Positions 1 through 6,064 of a DNA stretch of 8,384 nt are shown here, in pieces. The DNA comes from Candidatus Nitrosopolaris nunavutensis. Lineage in GTDB: Archaea > Thermoproteota > Nitrososphaeria > Nitrososphaerales > Nitrososphaeraceae. The translations under genes and the position numbers were made by a program. The stretch's first letter is position 1. The number at the start of each line of letters is the position of its first letter. The DNA is taken from contig DAOM01000261.1 of NCBI GenBank assembly GCA_002501855.1, positions 1-8,384 of the forward strand, given 5' to 3'. The notes beneath the pieces are model-generated. The model was not told the origin of the DNA and did not search any database. It worked only from the letters and a program-made list of their open reading frames with translations.

Positions 1-709
1 GTCCTAAAGTGCCCTCTGATCCCGCAAACAGTTTGTGTGGACAAAAGCCCCTATCGTTCAGTACAGCATCTAATCTGTAGCCGCACGAATTCTTTTTGAC
101 TTGTGGATATCCGCTCTGAATCACATCTAAGTAAGGCGACAGTAGTTTGAGCAAGTGCGTTGTCCTTTCTTCGCAAGAATTCTGTTCACTGAGGAACCCG
201 TAACTCCCATCAGCGTATACAACGCTCACAGCCTCAAGAAAATCTATGGTACTGCCGTAACCTAGTCCGTGTGGGCCGCTTGAATTATTTGCTATCATCC
301 CGCCGATGGTGCAATAATTGCTACTCGCAGGATCAGGGGGAAGAAATTTCCCTCTCCTCCCCAATTCTCTGTCCAGTACACCTTTGACTGTACCTGGCTC
401 AGCCACAACATAATCGTCTTCAATTTCTATAATCTGGTTCATGTGTTTTGTAAAATCAATTACTACACCATTAGATAGAGACTGTCCGAGAAGACCTGTT
501 CCTGCGCCTCTTGCTGTGATAGGCAAATTATTAGTGAAACTGTATTGACAAATTTTTTGTATGTCATATTTATCCATTGGATTGACAACCGCTAATGGAA
601 GAAGACTATAATGACTTGCGTCAACCGAATAAATCTCTCGACTCCATACATCATCAAATACTTCCCCCTTCGCTATTCTTCTTAGCTCGTCAGCAACCGA
701 TTCTGTCAA
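1..709 (-). CDS. FAD-linked oxidase, GlcD/D-lactate dehydrogenase type (N-terminal part, runs off window)
   Basis: This is the first 236 residues of a flavoprotein of the FAD_binding_4 (GlcD, D-lactate or 2-hydroxyacid dehydrogenase) family, which oxidises 2-hydroxyacids with FAD. The reading frame is open from 709 to the left edge. Visible family motifs are the FAD pyrophosphate loop ARGAGTGLLGQS (about 66-77), PPDPASSNYCTIGGMIANNSSG-like sequence at 124-145, an NSCGYRL segment near 207-213 and AGSEGTLG at 229-236. Only the FAD-binding half is seen, so the substrate and any fused Fe-S domain cannot be judged. The start is TTG at 709: an in-frame TAA lies ten codons upstream, no other start codon lies between, and a TATA box at 733-741 would give an almost leaderless mRNA. 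The gene is divergent from hjc. The family is very likely; the exact substrate is unknown. Confidence 0.9.
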   Translation of the reverse strand, partial: MTESVADELRRIAKGEVFDDVWSREIYSVDASHYSLLPLAVVNPMDKYDIQKICQYSFTNNLPITARGAGTGLLGQSLSNGVVIDFTKHMNQIIEIEDDYVVAEPGTVKGVLDRELGRRGKFLPPDPASSNYCTIGGMIANNSSGPHGLGYGSTIDFLEAVSVVYADGSYGFLSEQNSCEERTTHLLKLLSPYLDVIQSGYPQVKKNSCGYRLDAVLNDRGFCPHKLFAGSEGTLG

Positions 710-732
710 GTCAGTTACCGGGCAGTAGCATT

Positions 733-741
733 ATTTATATA
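733..741 (-). promoter_or_regulatory. TATA box for the FAD-linked oxidase
   Basis: The minus strand reads TATATAAAT. Its centre is about 28 nt before the TTG start at 709, the spacing expected for archaeal TBP/TFB promoters driving a leaderless or nearly leaderless mRNA. The element is nearly symmetrical and could also be read on the plus strand, but no good gene starts there. Confidence 0.6.
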
Positions 742-995
742 CATACATGTAATGGCATGGATTCAGTGTTACCCGTATCAAGAATTAGGTTGGGCTGTGC
801 TCATTTCACGAATTGATTGTGTAAATTCCGCAGACTCTTCCGTCTTGTCGATTCAGATTTACGAAACATCGGATATTTTGCTGGATCATGTGTACTTTAT
901 TAAGAACATTAGATGTTGGATAACGTATCAGTTGATGCATTGTTCTATAGAGAGGCTTTCCGAGTTAGATTGAATTCCGAGCTTCGGTCTCTGAG
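742..995. other. Divergent intergenic spacer without a convincing gene
   Basis: This stretch separates the leftward FAD oxidase from the rightward hjc. A plus-strand frame of 73 codons (752-973) is open but has no recognisable motif, unusual richness in Cys and Trp, and no ribosome binding site. I see no tRNA, repeat or strong hairpin. An AT-rich TTTATTAAG near 895-903 could be a weak TATA element for hjc, which would imply a long leader of roughly 70 nt. Confidence 0.4.
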
Positions 996-1490
996 ATGAT
1001 TTGCTTGGTCAATATTCGAAGAAGCAGGGGCTATAGTTTCGAGCATAGACTAGTTCAAAAACTCAATAGCGGGGATTGGAATGCCAGGCGTTTAGGCGGA
1101 TCTAGCACAGGCTTACCGGATATCATCGCTGTTAATAATAAGGCAGGCACTTTGCTGACAATAGAAGCCAAATCCGGAACAGGCGACATTTTGTATGTTC
1201 CTGCCGACCAAATACAACGGTGTTCGCTAATTGGCCAAATGTTCAGTTATTATGAAAAAAGGCACATAGTACTGGCGTTTAAGTTCATGAGGAAAAAGAG
1301 ATTTAAACGCAAAGCTCAAATCGTGTACGAATCGCGCCAGCTGGTAGAACATTACAAACTTGCAGATGTTCTATCCAAAAGAACCGAATATCCGGTGGTA
1401 AAATGCTTGTACAACGGCACGACTTTTGCTATCCACCAAGGTAAGTGTACGAAGTTGACACTACCTCAGTATCGAATGCCCTTTATTTGA
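996..1490 (+). CDS. hjc: Holliday junction resolvase Hjc
   Basis: This is the archaeal Holliday junction resolvase, a homodimeric nuclease of the PD-(D/E)xK fold that makes paired nicks in four-way DNA junctions during recombination and fork repair. The N-terminal half carries the full signature: RSRGYSFE (9-16) with the catalytic Glu16, the basic RRLGGSSTGLPD block (31-42) with Asp42, and IEAKSG (56-61) with Glu57 and Lys59. The length of 164 aa is slightly above the usual 120-150; the extra length is a C-terminal extension after about residue 125 with no motif I know. The start is ATG at 996. An in-frame TAG at 966-968 blocks extension and no other ATG, GTG or TTG lies between, although TTG at 1005 would also keep all motifs. 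There is no clear Shine-Dalgarno. A spacer of 166 nt separates it from the next gene. Confidence 0.93.
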   Translation: MICLVNIRRSRGYSFEHRLVQKLNSGDWNARRLGGSSTGLPDIIAVNNKAGTLLTIEAKSGTGDILYVPADQIQRCSLIGQMFSYYEKRHIVLAFKFMRKKRFKRKAQIVYESRQLVEHYKLADVLSKRTEYPVVKCLYNGTTFAIHQGKCTKLTLPQYRMPFI

Positions 1491-1551
1491 GAGTGGATGT
1501 CAGCATGAAGAGCTGGGCGAGCCAACAACTAAAATAAAATCCGAGTCTCCA

Positions 1552-1557
1552 TTTTTT
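1552..1557 (+). terminator. Possible oligo-T terminator after hjc
   Basis: A run of six T lies about 60 nt after the hjc stop and before the promoter of the next gene. Archaeal RNA polymerase terminates at U-rich tracts without needing a hairpin. The run is short, so the call is weak. Confidence 0.3.
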
Positions 1558-1626
1558 AAAGACTAATTGCTTTGCCTACCGTTAACCGGTCAAAAGCTCC
1601 AACTTCTTTAACCTGGACAATAAAGC

Positions 1627-1635
1627 CTTTATTGA
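1627..1635 (+). promoter_or_regulatory. Probable TATA element for the translin-family gene
   Basis: CTTTATTGA is centred about 26 nt before the ATG at 1657, the right spacing for a leaderless mRNA. The match to an archaeal TATA box is moderate. No Shine-Dalgarno is present, which agrees with leaderless translation. Confidence 0.45.
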
Positions 1636-1656
1636 CTTACTCGTTATTATTGTCTC

Positions 1657-2289
1657 ATGATGATCACGAACCTTCAAGCTTCGTTAGACGATTTACACGA
1701 GCAATTGAAAAGCATTGAAGAGAGAAGAGAAAAGCTGATTACTGGAACTCGTAAGGTGGTAATTCTATGTGGAAAATCGATAGTCGATTTGCATCGTAAT
1801 GAAATAAAAGAGGGAGAAAAAAAAATTGAAGAAGCACGGCTGCTGCTGAATGAATTTAGGCCATACGCCAAGACCGATCTTCAAAAATACATGATGGATG
1901 CAGAACAGGAATTCGTGGAGGCATCCATGCTAAAATCAATCTGCGAGGGTTCACCACTGCCGCTTCGAGAGGATCTTAACGTATCTGGCCCCTCATATAT
2001 AACAGGTATCTTGGATACGATAGGAGAAATAAAGCGTCTAGTATATGATCGGATGCGTACCTCCCAAACGACAGACGTAATAAGACTGTTCGGTCTAATG
2101 CAAGAATTGTATAACGCAGTATATGTTTTAGGCGCTTATGATAATCTTATCCCCGGGCTCAGAAGAAAATTAGATATCTCAAAAATGATAAACGAAGACG
2201 TTAGGGCTGCTGTTACCGAAGATTCTAGGAGACAGTTAATGATAAACGCTCTGGCGATACTAGAAAAAAAACTGAAAGATCACGTTTAG
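1657..2289 (+). CDS. Translin/TRAX family protein (putative RNA-binding endoribonuclease)
   Basis: This 210-residue, almost all-helical protein matches the translin superfamily. Eukaryotic translin and TRAX form the C3PO RNase; archaeal relatives are single-gene homo-oligomers that bind single-stranded nucleic acid, and some have RNase activity. Visible signatures are an N-terminal charged helix (about 6-30), EQEFVEASMLKSICEGSPLP at 83-102, the YITGILDTIGEIKR segment (114-127) and the late GAYDNLIPGLRRKLD motif (159-173). E85 and E88 in ExxE lie where TRAX has catalytic acids; E124, and perhaps D120, are candidates for the rest of the acidic cluster, so activity is plausible but unproven. The start is ATG at 1657, with a second ATG next to it at 1660; a TATA-like element about 26 nt upstream suggests a leaderless mRNA. 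The gene ends facing the flavoprotein on the other strand, 73 nt away. Confidence 0.85.
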   Translation: MMITNLQASLDDLHEQLKSIEERREKLITGTRKVVILCGKSIVDLHRNEIKEGEKKIEEARLLLNEFRPYAKTDLQKYMMDAEQEFVEASMLKSICEGSPLPLREDLNVSGPSYITGILDTIGEIKRLVYDRMRTSQTTDVIRLFGLMQELYNAVYVLGAYDNLIPGLRRKLDISKMINEDVRAAVTEDSRRQLMINALAILEKKLKDHV

Positions 2290-2362
2290 ATGTTAACATA
2301 ACTATGTGGCTAAATAGATCTACGTCGACTACGTCAAACTTTTGAAGCCGAGCCCAAATTTG

Positions 2363-3820
2363 TCATGACAATTTAACAAACGCGTCGTTCAAAGTCTCGT
2401 GCAAGATCTTTTGCCAGTCCAAAAAGTGTTCAGGATCAGCAGGGTAGTTACGATAATGTTGCATGAGCCTTTCGTTCGTGGATGCTGTGCACTTCAGATT
2501 CTCTGCGAGTTTTTTATTTAGTGCACCTCTGATGAACATGCCCACTTTATTTACGGTGCCGAATTCAGGATGTTCACCATCTGTTATCTTGTCCACGTCC
2601 ATTTTTGATAAGAAATGTTTCATACCATAATCGATCTGGTCGTTAGTCAATCCTTGCAGCATTCGTCGAAACACTTCTAGCCCTGCTGTTTTGTAGCCGT
2701 AGTCATTGACGTAATCTTTATTGTATTTCCACAACTCTTTCTCGGTAGTGTCATTTGCTTCGATCGCTTCCACGGCATCCCTTCCAGCTATCGTAGCTGC
2801 AATAATTGCCGGACCGATTCCTCCAGCATCCAGCGGTTTGGGCATCCAGGCTGCATCTCCTACAACCATATAGCCATTTGCAACCATACAGTCGTTTTGT
2901 CTTCTTACCGAAACTGACCATGTGCCCCAGCCATTTCCATCATCCATTTCGCTGTTAGCAACTCTGGGATTGCCGATAACAGGATTGATGTGCACGTACT
3001 CGTCTATCAGCATTTTCAAGTCTCTACGGAGCCCCATTTCCTTGTTCCGCAAGTCAAACGCTCTTTGCTGCACACCAACACCTATATTGACCTTATTTTC
3101 TCCTTTAGGGAATACCCAACCGTATCCGCCAGGTGCAAGTTTTTGATCCAAGTGTATAATGCAATAGTCTGGGTGAAAAAATGTGTCGTCTTTCCTGGCA
3201 GTGTCAAAGTCGTAAATATATCTTCCTGTAGCTTCTAAATCATCTCTATCAATTCTGGTCTGAATAAACGACTTGATTCGAAGGTTAGTCCTTAAGACCG
3301 ATGTCACGCCAGTACAGTCGATTACTATCTTTGCAGACTTTCTGAAGACAGATTTGTTTATAAGATCCTCCCCTTCGACTCCGGTAACAGTATTGTTTTC
3401 AATTATCAGGGAACGCAGCGCAACACGATCACGCACTTGAATTCCTCGTTCAATTGCGTCTTTCAATTGCTTTTGCGGCAGCAACTTCCTGTTAAGCATG
3501 TAACCTTCCCCGTCGAAAGAAACAGATGTCTTGTGATTAGGCGAATATGCAATTACACCCTTCACAGGATGTTCAATTTCCGGGTACTCCCAATTTATGC
3601 CGATTCGCTTTGACATATACTCCACGCTTTTTTTACCTACGGCATCACCACAAATCCATCCCGTCATAGTTTTTTTACCCATAACAGACAAGGGGTTTCT
3701 GTCAACGACAAGGATTCGAAGCAATTCATTTGAATAATGTGCGGCAGATGATGCAACTATCATGCCGGCAAGGCCTCCGCCTGCTACGATGATGTCATAA
3801 TCCCTTTCCCGTAACGACAT
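2363..3820 (-). CDS. Geranylgeranyl reductase family flavoprotein
   Basis: This 485-residue FAD protein belongs to the geranylgeranyl reductase (GGR/FixC-like) family, which in archaea saturates the isoprenoid chains of membrane lipids. Visible features are the dinucleotide-binding GGGLAG (14-19) after a beta strand, VDRN ending the second strand (39-42), GWICGD with the family Cys57-Gly58 pair, DCTGVTSVLR (168-177), the hallmark PGGYGWVFPKG (230-240) and GDAAWMPKPLDAGGIGP (321-337), the second FAD motif. The C-terminal part is helical and makes the protein longer than many GGRs of about 400-450 aa. Archaea often carry several paralogues, so the substrate could be digeranylgeranyl lipid, a quinone side chain or another polyprenyl compound. 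The start is ATG at 3820, with a TATA box at 3850-3857. It is a single-gene unit convergent with the translin gene. Confidence 0.9.
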   Translation of the reverse strand: MSLRERDYDIIVAGGGLAGMIVASSAAHYSNELLRILVVDRNPLSVMGKKTMTGWICGDAVGKKSVEYMSKRIGINWEYPEIEHPVKGVIAYSPNHKTSVSFDGEGYMLNRKLLPQKQLKDAIERGIQVRDRVALRSLIIENNTVTGVEGEDLINKSVFRKSAKIVIDCTGVTSVLRTNLRIKSFIQTRIDRDDLEATGRYIYDFDTARKDDTFFHPDYCIIHLDQKLAPGGYGWVFPKGENKVNIGVGVQQRAFDLRNKEMGLRRDLKMLIDEYVHINPVIGNPRVANSEMDDGNGWGTWSVSVRRQNDCMVANGYMVVGDAAWMPKPLDAGGIGPAIIAATIAGRDAVEAIEANDTTEKELWKYNKDYVNDYGYKTAGLEVFRRMLQGLTNDQIDYGMKHFLSKMDVDKITDGEHPEFGTVNKVGMFIRGALNKKLAENLKCTASTNERLMQHYRNYPADPEHFLDWQKILHETLNDAFVKLS

Positions 3821-3849
3821 CGGTTAGATAGGGCGAAAGATGATTACAC

Positions 3850-3857
3850 TATTTAAA
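3850..3857 (-). promoter_or_regulatory. TATA box for the geranylgeranyl reductase family gene
   Basis: The minus strand reads TTTAAATA, centred about 34 nt before the ATG at 3820. This predicts a transcript with a leader of under 10 nt. Confidence 0.5.
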
Positions 3858-4055
3858 CTTAGGGAGTACGAGTGGGGCTCGACCCTGGAACTTTCAGTTC
3901 CTATTTTTGGGGATGATGCAGTGAACCTTCCAATATTATTTAGCTCAACTTCACATACCCAGGCTACCTCGCTCGAGCGACAGGAAAACGTATAGAATCT
4001 TAGAAATTGTGAGTACCCTACGCTTGTGCTGACCCAACGTGCTTGCATGCCTATG
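3858..4055. other. Divergent intergenic spacer, no convincing gene
   Basis: This spacer lies between the leftward flavoprotein and the rightward 79-residue gene. It is less AT-rich than the other spacers. It holds a small hairpin (GGAAC, 5-nt loop, GTTCC, about 3887-3901) and a perfect 12-bp palindrome at 3969-3980. Two overlapping frames are open: minus 3824-4048 (74 codons) and plus about 3839-3994 (51 codons). Neither shows a motif, and their overlap means at most one could be real. Confidence 0.35.
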
Positions 4056-4065
4056 TAAATATTTA
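4056..4065 (+). promoter_or_regulatory. TATA box for the 79-residue protein gene
   Basis: TAAATATTTA is centred about 31 nt before the ATG at 4092. This fits a nearly leaderless mRNA, and no Shine-Dalgarno is visible. Confidence 0.5.
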
Positions 4066-4091
4066 AGATTGGATGACTTCCTTCTTCCCAT

Positions 4092-4331
4092 ATGAATCAG
4101 AGACGCCACAATTCCGGCGCGGATGACGTTGAAAACCCACGCACCACAAGAAAAATTACTGGAAAAGACCTAAAATGGGATGAAGAGTCCAGGATTCAAA
4201 TAAGTACTCTCGTGGAGATACTCGATGAGAAGGGCATTATAAATAAAAAGGAATATCAAAGAATTGTCTCAATGCGACTGCACGAAATATCCAAGGCACT
4301 GGCTTTTGAGGAAATAGATGAAGAGATCTAG
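4092..4331 (+). CDS. Small conserved-looking helical protein of unknown function
   Basis: The product is 79 residues. I do not recognise a named family. The first 20 or so residues are polar and probably disordered (MNQRRHNSGADD...). A TRKITGKDLKWDEESR stretch (19-34) follows, then two amphipathic helices: about 33-47 (ISTLVEILDEKG) and 52-75 (KKEYQRIVSMRLHEISKAL), ending in an acidic tail EEIDEEI. There is no Cys, no membrane segment and no signal peptide. The compact helix-turn-helix-like layout suggests a small protein-protein or nucleic-acid-binding module; this is inference only. A TATA box at the correct distance and natural codon flow support it as a real gene. It is transcribed alone: the next plus-strand gene is not in the window, and a tRNA lies on the other strand downstream. 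Confidence 0.7.
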   Translation: MNQRRHNSGADDVENPRTTRKITGKDLKWDEESRIQISTLVEILDEKGIINKKEYQRIVSMRLHEISKALAFEEIDEEI

Positions 4332-4341
4332 TCTCGTGCCC

Positions 4342-4437
4342 CTAGGGTCGATGAATGAGCTCTTTCATAAACCGTTTCACCTTTTGACCAGTAAACATTC
4401 CCCACTTTGTGGCTTCGCGATGTTTATCTATTCTCAC
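4342..4437 (-). CDS. Possible 31-residue basic micro-protein (uncertain)
   Basis: A short minus-strand frame starts with GTG and ends with TAG. It encodes a strongly basic peptide containing KHREATKWGMFTGQKVKRF, with about a third of its residues Lys, Arg or His, and a single predicted amphipathic helix. It begins 13 nt after the 3' end of tRNA-Ser on the same strand and could only be expressed from that transcript or an unseen promoter. No ribosome binding site is clear. The amino-acid mix looks protein-like, but 32 codons is short enough to be chance. Confidence 0.2.
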   Translation of the reverse strand: MRIDKHREATKWGMFTGQKVKRFMKELIHRP

Positions 4438-4449
4438 ATGGTATTGAAG

Positions 4450-4546
4450 CGCCGGGAGAGGGATTCGAACCCTCGAGACCCTTCCGGATCACAAGCTTGC
4501 TGTAGAGTTTCCAGGCTTGCGCCCTACCAGGCTAGGCAACCCCGGC
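4450..4546 (-). tRNA. tRNA-Ser(GGA) with an 11-nt intron
   Basis: The minus strand folds into a class II tRNA. The acceptor GCCGGGG (4546-4540) pairs with UCCCGGC (4457-4451), followed by discriminator G at 4450, as in serine tRNAs. The D stem is GCCU/GGGC. The anticodon stem is CAAGC/GCUUG, the long variable arm is GAUCC-GGAA-GGGUC, and the T arm is GAGGG-UUCGAAU-CCCUC. Eighteen nucleotides lie between the anticodon-stem strands instead of 7, so an intron of 11 nt must be removed to give the loop CU-GGA-AA with anticodon GGA, reading UCC and UCU serine codons. CCA is not encoded. A TATA box sits about 30 nt upstream. Confidence 0.93.
4498..4508 (-). other. tRNA-Ser intron (11 nt), position 37/38
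   Basis: The best placement puts the intron ACUCUACAGCA between A37 and A38, the canonical archaeal site. The fold gives an AAA bulge at the 5' cut, a CUGG/ACAG helix with one G-A mismatch, and a CAA bulge at the 3' cut, which is a relaxed bulge-helix-bulge with only CUCU as apical loop. Neighbouring A residues make the cut ambiguous by a base or two. Removal would be by the archaeal EndA splicing endonuclease. Confidence 0.75.
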
Positions 4547-4570
4547 ATAATATCCCTCGGTAATAAAATG

Positions 4571-4581
4571 AAATATATTAA
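4571..4581 (-). promoter_or_regulatory. TATA box for tRNA-Ser
   Basis: The minus strand reads TTAATATATTT, centred about 30 nt upstream of the tRNA 5' end at 4546. This is typical spacing for an archaeal tRNA promoter. Confidence 0.55.
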
Positions 4582-4608
4582 CCATTCAAGGATATAAAGT
4601 CAAGATCT

Positions 4609-4782
4609 CTAAATTCGCTCCATTCCGATATCGACACCCATATCCACATAGGACGATAAATCGTATTTTGAAATCTTTGAGTGGCCTAGATTCTTCTCGT
4701 GATCTTCCACATCAGACCTAAAAACAAAGCTAGTTCCGCATTCGCGGCAAAACCATATCACTTTCAGATCCTCACGATTCAT
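4609..4782 (-). CDS. Small C2H2 zinc-finger protein
   Basis: This frame of 57 residues begins MNREDLKVIWFCRECG and contains one classical-looking zinc site: C12-x2-C15-x12-H28-x5-H34, with the aromatic F19 and hydrophobic residues expected of a beta-beta-alpha finger. A tail of about 23 residues follows (SKISKYDLSS...). Small single-finger proteins of this kind are common in thaumarchaea and are presumed DNA-, RNA- or protein-binding; nothing here shows the target. The ATG at 4782 is the only sensible start, and a TATA-like TCTTATATCC lies about 34 nt upstream. The gene ends 62 nt before tRNA-Ser on the same strand, but the tRNA has its own TATA box. The intact zinc ligands make chance unlikely despite the short length. 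Confidence 0.82.
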   Translation of the reverse strand: MNREDLKVIWFCRECGTSFVFRSDVEDHEKNLGHSKISKYDLSSYVDMGVDIGMERI

Positions 4783-5027
4783 AGTTTGTGAGATTTAATA
4801 GAATCCTATCGGATATAAGAGATAAGAAACCAGATCATATCCTTTTTATTTGAACTTATGTTCGAAACGAATATGCACAATTTTCTTGGGGTATAATGTT
4901 AGAAGACAATTAATGTATGAGGTAATACTTTGGGTGTAGAACATTAGAAACTGAGAACCACCAATCACATTTCTTCGGTTTTAATTTTGAAACTTTCACC
5001 AGCCAAGATGAATCACTCCGACCTTCT
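4783..5027. other. AT-rich intergenic spacer
   Basis: This spacer lies between the cbf5 stop and the zinc-finger gene, both on the minus strand. No frame of useful length exists on either strand and no tRNA-like fold is seen. It holds the zinc-finger promoter near 4811-4820 and several TATA-like strings. The end of the operon transcript must lie here or at the end of cbf5, but no clear oligo-T tract in the minus sense marks it. Confidence 0.5.
4811..4820 (-). promoter_or_regulatory. TATA-like element for the zinc-finger gene
   Basis: The minus strand reads TCTTATATCC, centred about 34 nt before the ATG at 4782, giving a leader of up to 10 nt. A second AT-rich patch, TATTAAAT, lies too close to the start to act as a TATA box for it. 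Confidence 0.4.
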
Positions 5028-6038
5028 TTAGGTAGACATTCCTTTAAGACGATCTTTATTATTCACGCGCCAAGCTCTTGGATAGGTGTTAGGTTTTAGA
5101 ATTATCCTTTTGAGCCGGAACGCAATTCCTTTATCATTTTCTTGAATGTCGTGTATCGACATTAACGACTCCGCTAGTCCAATAACTTCTCCTTTCATGG
5201 TATAGAGACCCACAAGCTGGTTAGGAGCGAGATCCCTTGCAACTGCGACGATTCCAGGGACTGCTAGCTGGGCGCCGTGACACAACGCATCAACTGCAGT
5301 ATCACGAACCACGACCCCCCGCAAGCCTTCTAGGCACAGTTCAATGGGTCTTATCAATCGTCGGAGCTTTTTATCGTCATTTTTTTCTTTGTATATTTGA
5401 AAGCCGTCTGCAAGGTCATGCAGCTTCGTAAACTCATAATTTCTTTCTGTAAGGTTGCTCACTATAGTTCTTCGCAGTTCTATCATGGTCGCTCCCGGCC
5501 CCAGGACTTCTCCTACGTCATAAATTAATTTTCTAATATAAGTACCAGCTTGACACAATATACGGAGCAATACAAGGCGGTCATATTGTTCTAATTTCTG
5601 AAATTCATAGATAGTCCGTATACGCGTCGCCCTCTTTACCGAGGACCGCTGCGGAGGCCTCTGAAAAATATCGCCGGTAAATTTTACGATCAACGATTGC
5701 AACCTATCCTCCGAGATGTGTGAATGCATACGTGCCAACGTATAGTATTCCTTCGGGCCCAAAAGAAGTACTGATAGAGCTTTGGTACCTTCGCCTAGCC
5801 CTACAGGCAGTAGTCCTGTTGCGCCAGGGTCCAAAGTCCCGCTATGTCCTGCACTTTGGATGCATAAGATTTTTTTTATCCATGCCACAATTTCATGACT
5901 AGAAGGTCCAGCAGGCTTATCAATAAGTATTAGTCCATAATCGAGTAACGAACTGACAGGTCTACGGTCAGGGTAATGACCGTACGCTTCGTCTGTGACA
6001 TCATCATCTACCTTCATGAGATTTTGTAGCTGCGGCAT
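5028..6038 (-). CDS. cbf5: tRNA/rRNA pseudouridine synthase Cbf5 (dyskerin homologue)
   Basis: Cbf5 is the catalytic subunit of archaeal H/ACA RNPs, working with Nop10, Gar1 and L7Ae on guide-RNA-selected uridines in rRNA, and also able to modify tRNA U55. In the 336 residues the TruB-type domain shows DKPAGPSSHEIV (40-51), the catalytic motif GHSGTLDPGATG (64-75) with Asp70, and AGTYIRKLIYDVGEVLG (164-180). A C-terminal PUA domain covers about 240-315, followed by the conserved PNTYPRAW (316-323). The start is ATG at 6038; an in-frame TAA about 18 nt upstream excludes a longer form, while Met8 is possible. The gene lies 26 nt after the cmk stop. A strong GAGGTGA ribosome-binding match lies at 6060-6066, but 21 nt from the ATG, which is unusually far. 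It is the last gene of the secY operon. Confidence 0.95.
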   Translation of the reverse strand: MPQLQNLMKVDDDVTDEAYGHYPDRRPVSSLLDYGLILIDKPAGPSSHEIVAWIKKILCIQSAGHSGTLDPGATGLLPVGLGEGTKALSVLLLGPKEYYTLARMHSHISEDRLQSLIVKFTGDIFQRPPQRSSVKRATRIRTIYEFQKLEQYDRLVLLRILCQAGTYIRKLIYDVGEVLGPGATMIELRRTIVSNLTERNYEFTKLHDLADGFQIYKEKNDDKKLRRLIRPIELCLEGLRGVVVRDTAVDALCHGAQLAVPGIVAVARDLAPNQLVGLYTMKGEVIGLAESLMSIHDIQENDKGIAFRLKRIILKPNTYPRAWRVNNKDRLKGMST

Positions 6039-6064
6039 AACAAAGTTAGAGACTTACCCTCACC

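Noticed and set aside
752..973. 73-codon plus-strand frame upstream of hjc
   Set aside because: It shows no motif, ribosome binding site or conserved-looking core, and its composition is odd (many Cys, Trp, Ser). It could be chance in a 250-nt spacer.
1657..1740. ATGATGA and a later CTGA resembling boxes of a C/D guide RNA
   Set aside because: The first string is the tandem start codons of the translin gene, both lie in coding sequence, and no paired inner boxes or terminal stem were found.
2360..2371. Perfect palindrome TTGTCATGACAA at the stop of the flavoprotein gene, possible terminator
   Set aside because: It has no loop, so it cannot form a stable hairpin alone, and its length fits chance. 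No T tract follows it.
3969..3980. Perfect 12-bp palindrome TCGCTCGAGCGA in a divergent promoter region, possible operator
   Set aside because: A 12-bp palindrome is expected about twice by chance in 8.4 kb, and it does not overlap either TATA box. No second copy was seen.
3824..4048. 74-codon minus-strand frame upstream of the flavoprotein, and a 51-codon plus-strand frame across it
   Set aside because: Neither has recognisable features; the minus frame covers the flavoprotein's own TATA box, and the two exclude each other.
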